DNA of 64,000 nucleotides from JADJWR01 sp964509545 (GTDB lineage Bacteria > Pseudomonadota > Gammaproteobacteria > Burkholderiales > Burkholderiaceae_F): NCBI GenBank assembly GCA_964509545.1, contig CAZDXQ010000001.1, forward strand, positions 62,001-126,000, read 5' to 3'. The first letter of the stretch is position 1; each line of letters opens with the position of its first letter. This document shows, one piece after another, positions 8,335 to 15,922 of the stretch. The notes beneath the pieces are model-generated. The model made no database searches, was not told the origin of the DNA, and saw only the letters and a program-made list of their open reading frames with translations. Both the position numbers and the translations under genes were made by a program.

Positions 8335-8721
8335 ATGCTTTGCCGACCCATCCGCGCAGCGGCCCGGATCCTCGCGATCGCCGGCGTCTCCGCCGTCCTC
8401 GCCGGCTGCTATTTCGCCTTCGGCTTCAATACCGACCCCGACGACGGGTTCGCGCCGCTCGAAATCACGCAGCAGCCGCAAAGCACGACGGTGGTCGCCG
8501 GCCAGTCGGCCAGCTTCATCGTCGGCGTCAGCGGCGGCGGGCGGATCACCTTCCAGTGGCAGCGCAACGGGCTTGCGATCGCCGGCGCCAACGGCTCCGC
8601 CTATACGACACCGCCCGCGACGCAGGCCGACGACGGCACGCTGTTCACGGTGCGCGTATGCGACGACTTCGTCTGCCTGACCAGCTCGCCGGCGCTGCTG
8701 ACTGTCCTGCGCGGCACGTAG
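8335..8721 (+). CDS. Lipoprotein with one Ig-like domain, unknown function
   Basis: A 128-residue lipoprotein: signal peptide ILAIAGVSAVLAGC with a clear lipobox LAGC, so the acylated Cys follows residue 23. The mature part is one immunoglobulin-like domain: EITQQPQSTTVVAGQSASFI, then ITFQWQRNGLAIAGANG and ADDGTLFTVRVCD. The QPQSxTVxxGxxAxF...W.rNGxxIxGA pattern is the bacterial Ig-like repeat common in surface proteins. Two further Cys (VCDDFVC) could form a disulfide. It is the first of a run of exported proteins reaching to 15.9 kb. Confidence 0.75.
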   Translation: MLCRPIRAAARILAIAGVSAVLAGCYFAFGFNTDPDDGFAPLEITQQPQSTTVVAGQSASFIVGVSGGGRITFQWQRNGLAIAGANGSAYTTPPATQADDGTLFTVRVCDDFVCLTSSPALLTVLRGT

Positions 8722-8991
8722 GCCGGCCACCGGGCACTGTTCTTCTCCCGGCGCTCGACAGACACTGCCGGCATTGCTGCGGGCGCAAATGAGCGACATC
8801 AAAGACGCCCGTGCCGTGCTGCGGCTGAATGGCCTGCCACAGGGGCCTGCGCGGCGACGGCCAGGATGAGGATCTTGGATGCCGATGCGGTTTGACGCGC
8901 CTCGCGGCCAGGCACGCAACAGCCTGCGCGCTTGACTTCCCGGGCACGGAATCGTGTCCGCCGATCGAAAGCGATTTGAGGAGCAACGCCC

Positions 8992-9522
8992 ATGTTCGCT
9001 TCGCCGCTATCGTGGATCACCGTCATTTCGCTGCTGCTGGCCGCACCCGCGCACGGCGCGTCGACCGCCAAGACGGCGATCGGGGAAGCCGCTGCGACCG
9101 CGCAGAACTGGCAGGCCGATGCCGTGCTGACGCATGTCTCGACGCTGCAGGGTCGCGCCGACGGCAAGGCCGATCACTGGCTCTACACCTTCCACTCGCC
9201 CAAGGCGAAGGAGAGTGCGATCGTGACCGCGCGCGACAGGAAGACGGAGATCGATGCCGGCGTGCGCAACACATCGACCGACGCGCTCGGCGCTGACTTC
9301 GTGGACAGCGACAAGGTCATCGAAGCCACCGTCAAGGCGGGTCTGAAGGTCGACAAGGCGGCCAGGAACGTGATGTACGGCCTCGTGGTCGGCAACCAGG
9401 CCGTCGGCAAGCCTCAGCTGTTCTGGTCGGTGACGATCATGAGCGGCGACGGCATGTCCTCGTTGACCCTAAATGGCAAGGACGGCGCCTTCATCCGGCG
9501 CAACGACCAGAAGTTCAAGTAA
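8992..9522 (+). CDS. Secreted/periplasmic protein, unknown function
   Basis: A 176-residue protein with a Sec signal peptide (SWITVISLLLAAPAHGA-ST, cleavage near residue 23). The mature part alternates charged and beta-like segments (WQADAVLTHVSTLQGRADG, HWLYTFHSPKAKESAIVTA, LFWSVTIMSGDGMSSLTLNG) and reads like a small PepSY- or lipocalin-size periplasmic protein, but no family is recognised. GAGGAG lies 8 nt before the ATG. The 270 bp before it hold no gene or clear promoter. Confidence 0.65.
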   Translation: MFASPLSWITVISLLLAAPAHGASTAKTAIGEAAATAQNWQADAVLTHVSTLQGRADGKADHWLYTFHSPKAKESAIVTARDRKTEIDAGVRNTSTDALGADFVDSDKVIEATVKAGLKVDKAARNVMYGLVVGNQAVGKPQLFWSVTIMSGDGMSSLTLNGKDGAFIRRNDQKFK

Positions 9523-9753
9523 TCGTCGCAGCCAGCCGGTCGCCGCGGAAGCGCAATGAGTGCAGTGGTGCGTTTTGCTGGCCGGCAGCGTCGGTGAATG
9601 AACGAGCCAGCCATGTCGCAGCGCCGCAGCGCGGCTGGCCAATGGCCCCGGCCGCGCCGAAGGCCGCGGCATTCGCCATCCGAGCCGGCAAGAGCGCTGA
9701 GAGCGCGCCGGGCCGGACGCCTTCGCCGACCGCCGACGATCCGGCGGCGCACC

Positions 9754-9788
9754 CGGTAACGGACCGGTAACTGGACGGCAGATACCCT
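9754..9788 (+). promoter_or_regulatory. SARP-type direct-repeat promoter, site A
   Basis: CGGTAAC (9754-9760), 4 bp, CGGTAAC (9765-9771), then 11 bp and the -10-like hexamer TACCCT (9783-9788). The heptamers repeat every 11 bp, one helical turn on one face. The 29 bp from first heptamer to hexamer is identical in sites B and C. A start site near 9795 would transcribe the CsgG-like gene at 9873. SARP regulators are known to bind heptamer direct repeats of this period overlapping the -35 region; that the regulator at 11145 binds here is inference. Confidence 0.65.
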
Positions 9789-9872
9789 TCACACGGGCGC
9801 CCTGAAGGCGCTAATCTGTCCGCCCGGTCCGTGACGCATGGGGCGTCTGGCGTAGCGGGAGTGAGGAACGAG

Positions 9873-10820
9873 ATGCGGAACATCAAACACAATCGTGACG
9901 CCGGCGTCGACGTCATGCCGGGCGCACCGCTGCGGATTGCGCTGGCGGCAGCGGGCGCCCTTGCGCTGGCCGGCTGCCTGTCGACGACACCCACCGGCGG
10001 CGGCGCCGGAACCGTGGCCTCCGGATCGGCGGGCGGAGCCACCGCGCAGGGCGAGAACACCGGCCTGGAGAAGTGCACCGAGACGCTCGGCACGCTGGCG
10101 GTCGACGAGGATCAATCGGCGCCGTGGTATGCGCGCTGGTCGCAGCAGTACAAGCTCGGCTCGACCGTGCCGCTGCTGCGTCTGATCATCCAGCAGAGCA
10201 ACTGCTTCGTCGTCGTCGAGCGCGGCAGCGCCTTCAACAACATGATGCGCGAACGCCAGTTGCGCGACTCCGGCGAGATGCGCGCCGGCAGCCAGATGCA
10301 GCAGGGCCAGATCGTCGCTGCCGACTACACGATGAAGCCGAGCATCACCTTCAGCGACAAGACCGGCGGCGCGGGGGCAGCCATCGGCGGCCTGTTCGGC
10401 GCGGTCGGGGCGCTGGTGGGCGGCTCGCTGAGCTCCAATGAAGCCGGGACGACGCTGATCATGATCGACAACCGTTCCGGCGTGCAATTGGCCGCCGCCG
10501 AAGGCAGCGCCAAGAACATGGATTTCGGCCTGCTCGGCGGGCTGTTCGGCGGCGGTGCCGGCGGTGTCGGCGGCGCCTATTCGCGCACGCCCGAGGGCAA
10601 GGTGATCACCGCCGCCTTCGTCGATTCGTACAACAACCTGGTCAAGGCCGTGCGCAACTACAAGGCGCAGACCGTGCGCGGCGGCCTGGGCACCGGCGGC
10701 GCCCTCGGCGTGCAGGGCGGGCAGACGCCGGCCTCGCAGGCGCCCGCACCGGCGCCGGCGCCGGCGCCTGCACCCGCACCCTCGTCAACGACATCGAAGA
10801 CGCCGACAAAGAAGAAATAG
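9873..10820 (+). CDS. CsgG/HfaB-like outer-membrane lipoprotein
   Basis: A 315-residue lipoprotein: signal RIALAAAGALALAGC, acylated at the Cys of the LAGC lipobox. The core resembles CsgG/HfaB-type secretion-channel lipoproteins: LIIQQSNCFVVVERGSAFNN, MRERQLRDSGEMRAGSQMQ, ADYTMKPSITFSDKTG. A Gly-rich segment (AAIGGLFGAVGALVGGSLSS), the segment LGGLFGGGAGGVGGAY and a C-terminal Pro-Ala run then Lys end follow. CsgG itself forms the curli export pore. The ATG at 9873 (GAGG upstream) is preferred to 9831. No csgA/B/E/F genes are nearby, so the substrate is unknown. Its promoter carries repeat site A, and a strong hairpin follows the gene. Confidence 0.72.
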   Translation: MRNIKHNRDAGVDVMPGAPLRIALAAAGALALAGCLSTTPTGGGAGTVASGSAGGATAQGENTGLEKCTETLGTLAVDEDQSAPWYARWSQQYKLGSTVPLLRLIIQQSNCFVVVERGSAFNNMMRERQLRDSGEMRAGSQMQQGQIVAADYTMKPSITFSDKTGGAGAAIGGLFGAVGALVGGSLSSNEAGTTLIMIDNRSGVQLAAAEGSAKNMDFGLLGGLFGGGAGGVGGAYSRTPEGKVITAAFVDSYNNLVKAVRNYKAQTVRGGLGTGGALGVQGGQTPASQAPAPAPAPAPAPAPSSTTSKTPTKKK

Positions 10821-10841
10821 CGCCCTTGTCTGTGCGTTGAG

Positions 10842-10869
10842 GCGAACGGCGGCTGCGGCCGCCGTTCGC
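10842..10869 (+). terminator. Strong hairpin after the CsgG-like gene
   Basis: GCGAACGGCGGC-TGCG-GCCGCCGTTCGC is a perfect 12 bp stem with a 4 nt loop, followed by GTTTCC. It lies 21 bp after the stop and before site B, so the regulator gene is probably a separate transcript. Confidence 0.6.
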
Positions 10870-11010
10870 GTTTCCGGCCGCCGGGCCCCGCCTCGAAAGG
10901 CAGGGATCGCGGGCACGGCAGCGAGCCTGCCGCAGACGCGGCGAAATCGTCGCCCTGCGCGCCGCACGCAACCCCACCAGTACAGGCGCGTCGCGGACCG
11001 CGCCGCCATC

Positions 11011-11045
11011 GGGTAACTTCGCGGTAACCGCGGCACGGGTATCAC
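11011..11045 (+). promoter_or_regulatory. SARP-type direct-repeat promoter, site B
   Basis: GGGTAAC (11011-11017), 4 bp, CGGTAAC (11022-11028), then 11 bp and the hexamer TATCAC (11040-11045). The geometry is the same as sites A and C, so the regulator gene downstream would be autoregulated. The expected start site (about 11052) falls on an in-frame ATG at 11052, which leaves either a leaderless start or a leader of about 93 nt to the preferred ATG at 11145. Confidence 0.65.
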
Positions 11046-11144
11046 GCAGCCATGCTGCGGGACCGATTCTTGCCGCGCTATGCGGAGCACGAGTGGCTTA
11101 TGGTCGGCCGTAGCGACCCGCGCCGGGTCGCCGGTGAGCGCGCG

Positions 11145-14100
11145 ATGCCGGCGGTGCGCCTCGAATTGCTCGGCTCGCCGCGCCTGCGCACGGCCGGGCT
11201 GACGGTGGATCTCGCGCGCAAGGATGCGGCGCTGCTGGCAATCGTTGCGCTCGACGGTCCGACTGCAGCGGCGCGGCTGGGTGCCCTGCTCTGGCCCGAG
11301 GTGGACGAAAAGCAAGCGGCCAATAACCTTCGCCAGCGCGTGCATCGACTGCGCAAGGCCTCCGGCCAGCGCTTCATCGAAACCGGGGCGGTGGTGCAGC
11401 TTGCCACTGGCGTCGCCACCGACCTGGCCGACGCGCTCGATGCGCTCGAAGGCGACGCGCTGCCGCCAGAGCTGCTTGGCGGACTGAACTTCGACGATCT
11501 CGACGAACTCGACGCCTGGGTCCAGGCCGCGCGCAGCCGCTGGCGGACGCAGTGCGCCGAGCGCCTCGCCTCAGCGTCGTCGGATTGCGAGAAAGCCGGC
11601 GAACTGGCGCGGGCACTGCAACTGGCCGAGCGGTTGGTCGGTCACCAGCCTTATGCCGAACATGCGCATCGGCGGCTGATGCGGCTGCACTACCTGCGCG
11701 GTGATCGCGCGGCCGCGCTGGCAGCCTTTGAGCGCTGCCGCTCGGTGCTGCGACGCGAACTGGGCGCGCAACCCGGCCGCGAGACGGAGGAACTGGCAGC
11801 GCTGATCGAACGCAGCGCCACGCTGGCGACCGCCAATTTGCCGCGGCCGGTCGCGGTGCTGCGACCGCCACGATTGGTCGGGCGCGAGCGCGAATGGCAG
11901 CAGCTGATGGTTGCCTGGTCCGTCGCACGCGTGGCGCTGTTATCGGGCGATCCGGGTATCGGGAAAACGCGCCTGCTCGCCGACTTTGCCGCTGCTCAGG
12001 GCGGCGTCGTTCTGACGGGCGCCCGCCCCGGCGATGCGCGCGTCGCCTATTCCACCCTCGCCCGGCTGTTGCGTTCCTGCCTGCAGGCCGAGTCCGGCCT
12101 GCAGCAGCGCTGGGTGGTCGACGAACTTGCCCGCCTTGCGCCGGAACTGGGCACGCCGGCCTCCGGGCGACTCGAACCGATGCGGCTGCGTCAGGCGCTG
12201 CAGACTGCGTTGGACAGTTGGGCGACACACGGGCTGCGCGGGCTGGCGTTCGACGACCTGCAGTTTGCCGACGCCGCATCGTTGGAGGTCTTGCTGCCGC
12301 TGGCCGCGACCCGCGGCGAGATGCGCTGGCTGCTCGGTGTGCGCGCGAACGAAATGCCCGATGCCGCGGCCGCGTGGTCGCGAGATCTGGCTGCCGATGC
12401 CCTGCTGCACATCGACCTGAAGCCGCTTGCGTTGGCCGGCACGGAGGAACTGCTCGTCGCGCTCGCCCTGCCGGGATTCGATGCCGCGGTCTGGGCCGCT
12501 CCGCTGCACCGGCACACCGGCGGCAATCCGCTGTTTTTGCTCGAAACGCTGTCCGCACTGGCCGCAAGCGCGGACACGCCGCGGGCGACGACGCAACTGC
12601 CCGTGCCGCCCAACATCGGCCAGCTGATCGACAGCCGATTGGCGCAACTGTCGCCGGACGCGCTGAAGCTGGCGCGTGTCGCGGCGCTCGCCGGCTCGGA
12701 CTTCAGCGCCGAACTCGCCGCGCAGGTCCTCGGCCGCCACGCGCTCGATCTGGCTGAACCGTGGCGCGAACTGGAGTCGGCGCAGGTGATCCGCGACAAC
12801 GCCTTCGCGCACGACCTGATCTTCGAGGCCACGCTGCACTCGGTGCCGAGGCCGATCGCGCGGCTGCTGCACCGCTCGATCGCCGCCTTCCTTGCGCACC
12901 ACGAGGCGCCGGCCGCGCGCGTCGCCATGCACTGGGCCGAAGCCGAAGAGTGGGACCGGGCGGCGCAGGCATTCGTCGCCGCGGCGCGTCGGGCGCGGCG
13001 CGCCTCGAGCCGCGAGGAGGAGGTCGAACTCTGGCGGCGTGCCTACGAGGCTTTCGATCGCGCCGGCCAGTCGCAGCAGGCCTTCGACGCCCGTTGCGAA
13101 AGCGTCGACTCGTTGCTGCTCGTCGGCGGCGTCGAGCGCGCCACGGGCGTGATCGATGCGCTGCTTCGCGAGGCACGATCCGCAGCGCAGCGTGTCGCCG
13201 CGCTCAACGCGCAGGCGACGGCGCGGCTGCTCGCGGCCGACCCGGCCGCCGGCCTGCGCAGCGCCCGTGCCGCGCATGAGCTGGCGGCGACGCTCGATTC
13301 GCCCTGGCTTCGGTTCGAGGCGGCGCGGCTGCTGGCCATCGGGCTGGCGCAAAGCGATCGCGCCGCCGAGGCGCTGCCATTGCTGGAGCCGTATCGCGAA
13401 CAGGTCGAGCGCCAAGGCAGCCTCGAACAACGCTGCAAGTTCTGGGCCGATTACGCCTATGTGCTGAACTCCTGCCGCCGTCTGCGCGCCACTGCAGCGG
13501 CGCTGAAGACCGGCATCGGCATCGCGCGCGAGCTGGCCGACTACAGCGAACTGGCGACGATGACCTCGAACCTGGCGCAGGTCAGCGCCAACCTCGGCCA
13601 GCTCGACACGGCGCTGGACTATGCGCTGCAGTCGCGCGCGCTGCGCGAGCGCCTCGGCCAGACCAGCGGCCCGGCGAGCGGCGCGATCGACATGTACGTG
13701 GGCTGGCTCACCGGCATGCTCGGACGCTATCGCGAAGCGCTCGACGCGCTCGACGCCGCCGGCGCCTGCTTCGCTCGCGACGGCCAGGTCCTGTGGTCCG
13801 CGGTCGGCGCCAATCACCGGGCAGCGTTCCTGCTCGAACTGGGCCAGGTCGCGCGGGCGCAGCAGGCACTGCAGTACCCGCTGCCGCAGTTCGATTCGGT
13901 GCGGGCGCGGCGGGCGCTGCTCGCCGGCCGCATCGAGCGCTTTCTCGGCCGCAGCGGCGAGGCGCACACGCGCGAGGCGGAAGCAATCCTCGGCCCGCGC
14001 GGCGATCCGTACATGTCGATGCTTGTGCAACTCGACGTCGCGTCGCTGCATCCGCCGGGGGAAGCGGCGCAGCGCTGTGCCCAGGTGCGGCAGATGGCCG

Positions 14101-14465
14101 AGCAGACCGAATATGCCGGCATCGCGCTAAAGGCACGCGCACACCGGGCACGGCACCTGCTCCGCGGCGACGATGTGCAGGCAGCGGCGTCCGAATGGCG
14201 CGAAACGCTCGAGCAGTACAGCGGCATCCAGCCGACCGACATGTATCTGCCCGAGCTTTGGCTGATCGGCTGCGAGATCCATAAGGCCGGTGGCGAGGCG
14301 CAGGAGGTTACGGCCCTGCTCAATCGCGCCGCAGGCTGGATTCACGACATCGCCATGCAGTGCGTGCCCGACGAGTATCGCGACAGTTTCCTCAATCGCA
14401 ATCCGATCAACCGCGCGCTGCTGTCGTGGGCATCGCGCGGCAGCCTCGGCCAGCCGCGGCGGTAA
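11145..14465 (+). CDS. Large SARP/AfsR-type transcriptional activator with ATPase and TPR regions
   Basis: An 1106-residue cytoplasmic regulator. Residues 1-75 form an OmpR-like winged helix of SARP type (VRLELLGSPRLR, DAALLAIVALDG, LGALLWPEVDEKQAANNLRQ). Residues about 80-225 are the helical BTAD domain (QLAERLVGHQPYAEHAHRRL, ALAAFERCRSVLRRELGAQP). An AAA/STAND ATPase follows: LVGREREW, Walker A GDPGIGKT at 268-275, Walker B GLAFDDLQFAD near 366. From about 600 to the end are TPR-like helical repeats. AfsR of Streptomyces has the same domain order. The start at 11145 fits the family; ATG 11052 would add 31 residues. Its own gene and both flanking secreted-protein genes carry the same repeat promoter. 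Confidence 0.88.
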   Translation: MPAVRLELLGSPRLRTAGLTVDLARKDAALLAIVALDGPTAAARLGALLWPEVDEKQAANNLRQRVHRLRKASGQRFIETGAVVQLATGVATDLADALDALEGDALPPELLGGLNFDDLDELDAWVQAARSRWRTQCAERLASASSDCEKAGELARALQLAERLVGHQPYAEHAHRRLMRLHYLRGDRAAALAAFERCRSVLRRELGAQPGRETEELAALIERSATLATANLPRPVAVLRPPRLVGREREWQQLMVAWSVARVALLSGDPGIGKTRLLADFAAAQGGVVLTGARPGDARVAYSTLARLLRSCLQAESGLQQRWVVDELARLAPELGTPASGRLEPMRLRQALQTALDSWATHGLRGLAFDDLQFADAASLEVLLPLAATRGEMRWLLGVRANEMPDAAAAWSRDLAADALLHIDLKPLALAGTEELLVALALPGFDAAVWAAPLHRHTGGNPLFLLETLSALAASADTPRATTQLPVPPNIGQLIDSRLAQLSPDALKLARVAALAGSDFSAELAAQVLGRHALDLAEPWRELESAQVIRDNAFAHDLIFEATLHSVPRPIARLLHRSIAAFLAHHEAPAARVAMHWAEAEEWDRAAQAFVAAARRARRASSREEEVELWRRAYEAFDRAGQSQQAFDARCESVDSLLLVGGVERATGVIDALLREARSAAQRVAALNAQATARLLAADPAAGLRSARAAHELAATLDSPWLRFEAARLLAIGLAQSDRAAEALPLLEPYREQVERQGSLEQRCKFWADYAYVLNSCRRLRATAAALKTGIGIARELADYSELATMTSNLAQVSANLGQLDTALDYALQSRALRERLGQTSGPASGAIDMYVGWLTGMLGRYREALDALDAAGACFARDGQVLWSAVGANHRAAFLLELGQVARAQQALQYPLPQFDSVRARRALLAGRIERFLGRSGEAHTREAEAILGPRGDPYMSMLVQLDVASLHPPGEAAQRCAQVRQMAEQTEYAGIALKARAHRARHLLRGDDVQAAASEWRETLEQYSGIQPTDMYLPELWLIGCEIHKAGGEAQEVTALLNRAAGWIHDIAMQCVPDEYRDSFLNRNPINRALLSWASRGSLGQPRR

Positions 14466-14494
14466 CCGCACGGTAACGGCCGGCGCCGTAGGCT
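14460..14494 (+). promoter_or_regulatory. SARP-type direct-repeat promoter, site C
   Basis: CGGTAAC (14460-14466), 4 bp, CGGTAAC (14471-14477), then 11 bp and TAGGCT (14489-14494). The first heptamer contains the TAA stop codon of the regulator gene. The spacing matches sites A and B exactly. Transcription would begin near 14501 and reach the exported-protein gene at 14600. Confidence 0.65.
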
Positions 14495-14599
14495 GCAGCC
14501 ATCGCAGCGACGACGGCCGGCGGGTCCTTCCGTTGCGTGGCTCCGGCGCCGCACCCGCCGCCGACCTCGCCGTTTCTTTCGTTGCTGGAGGCACAAGCC

Positions 14600-15316
14600 A
14601 TGTTCAAGATGACCGACGCCGCCGCCGATCGCCCGCAGTCCCTCGCCGGCCACCGCATCGGCAATCCCCGATCGACGGCCGTTGTCCGCAGCGCCGAACC
14701 TTGTCCGTGGCACACGCCGGCATGGCACAGGACGGTTGCCTCACCGTGGCGGCGCGCCGCCGTCTTCGCACTCGCCTTGGCCGTCACCGCGATCACCACG
14801 GCGCGGGCACAAGGCCGGCTCGACGCCGACACGCTGAAGGTTTTCGGCGGCACCTACATGACGGACTGCGGCAAGAACGGCTCGGCCACGGCCACCGTTT
14901 CGACCGACACGTTAGTCTTCGTGCACGGCCCGAAACGGATCACCGGTCGCAAGGTGCAAGCGGCCGCATCTTTCCTGGGCCCGAACGTGCCGCCCGAGTA
15001 TCGAACCGTCCTGCTGAGCGAGGTCGGCGGCCAGCAACTGATGTTCGTTCTCTACCAGGACAGGGCGGGCGATTACCTGACCGTCGACGGCGATGCCAGG
15101 GTCGTCGCGACGATCGGCAAACCCCTGATCGGCCGCAAGTTTCGACGCTGCGGCAGCGCGCTCCAGCCGACGCAGGCCGAGCCCGAGCCGCAACGCCGCT
15201 CATTGACTTCGGTCCGGGGAACACCTCCGCGATCACGGCACACGCGGACCCGCGCTGGTCGCCGAGGGACGCGTCGCAAGCGAAGCACAGGTGAACGGTC
15301 GCGCCGGTCGCATTAA
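14600..15316 (+). CDS. Exported protein of unknown function, putative SARP target
   Basis: A 238-residue protein. A long charged N-region (about 50 residues) precedes a hydrophobic signal helix (AAVFALALAVTAITTARA-QG), so the mature protein starts near residue 72. The mature core is small and beta-rich: LKVFGGTYMTDCGKNGSATA, TLVFVHGPKRITGRKV, LMFVLYQDRAGDYLTVDGD, GRKFRRCGS, with two Cys that could pair. The last 40 residues are unusually Arg-rich and may be a shifted, non-homologous tail. GGAGG lies 8 nt before the ATG. No family is recognised. Confidence 0.6.
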   Translation: MFKMTDAAADRPQSLAGHRIGNPRSTAVVRSAEPCPWHTPAWHRTVASPWRRAAVFALALAVTAITTARAQGRLDADTLKVFGGTYMTDCGKNGSATATVSTDTLVFVHGPKRITGRKVQAAASFLGPNVPPEYRTVLLSEVGGQQLMFVLYQDRAGDYLTVDGDARVVATIGKPLIGRKFRRCGSALQPTQAEPEPQRRSLTSVRGTPPRSRHTRTRAGRRGTRRKRSTGERSRRSH

Positions 15317-15397
15317 CGGCGAAGCGTCGAAACCCTGCACTGACAGCCGCAATGCCCGGCGATAGCCGGCCGCCCCGGCCGTTCCGATGGGCCGGGC

Positions 15398-15451
15398 CTT
15401 GACCGGAAGGTTGCTCGCAACGAATTGATCCTTCCGCCGCGCGCGGTCAAG
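15398..15451 (+). promoter_or_regulatory. Nested inverted repeat in the 15317-15514 intergenic region
   Basis: Outer arms CTTGACCG (15398-15405) and CGGTCAAG (15444-15451) are exact complements. Inside them GGAAGG and CCTTCC pair as a second stem around an AT-richer loop. The element ends about 60 bp before the next ATG and could be an operator or structured leader. It does not contain the CGGTAAC repeat. Confidence 0.35.
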
Positions 15452-15514
15452 CGCCCGAATTGAACCGCGCGCGGGGCCGTGGCAACACACGTCGACTCGC
15501 CGCGGAGGATCTTG

Positions 15515-15922
15515 ATGAACGCCCTGCACATCTGCATCGCCGTGCTGATCGGCGCGGTGCTCACCGGCAAGGCCGGCGCCCAGACGCCGCGGACCGTGTT
15601 CGTCAACGGCGCGCTGATGACCCCGGCACAGCTGACCTGGCTCGACCGGATCGCCTGTTTGCGGATTGCCGACGGCGCCTACTGGCTCAATCCGGCCAAT
15701 GGCGCCTGGGGCTACGCCGGCGATCCGACCGTGCGCGGCGTGATCGGCGACGCGTGCAGCGCCACCGGCGGTACCGGCGGGCAGGTCGCCGGCGACGGCA
15801 CCTACGGGCCGTACGCCACCATGCGCCGGGCCGAGGAAGTCGCCAACGACTTCCGTCGCCGGGGCGCGCGCGCCATCGCCTTTCACAACGGCGACGGCTA
15901 TTACGTGCGCGTCAGCCGCTAA
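15515..15922 (+). CDS. Small secreted protein, unknown function
   Basis: A 135-residue protein with a signal peptide (LHICIAVLIGAVLTGKAGA-QT). The mature part has a first block with ADGAYWLNPANGAWGYAGDP, a motif style seen in short secreted proteins of this group, a Gly-rich linker, and a C-terminal block (GPYATMRRAEEVANDFRRRG, then AIAFHNGDGYYVRVSR) whose layout resembles a SPOR-like repeat; both are loose resemblances. CGGAGG precedes the ATG by 6 nt. Its stop overlaps the 3' end of ttcA by 4 bp on the opposite strand. Confidence 0.62.
   Translation: MNALHICIAVLIGAVLTGKAGAQTPRTVFVNGALMTPAQLTWLDRIACLRIADGAYWLNPANGAWGYAGDPTVRGVIGDACSATGGTGGQVAGDGTYGPYATMRRAEEVANDFRRRGARAIAFHNGDGYYVRVSR

Noticed and set aside
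11940..14051. A 703-codon open frame on the minus strand inside the SARP regulator
   Set aside because: It is the complementary frame of a well-supported gene with Walker and TPR regions, with no ribosome site or recognisable domain.
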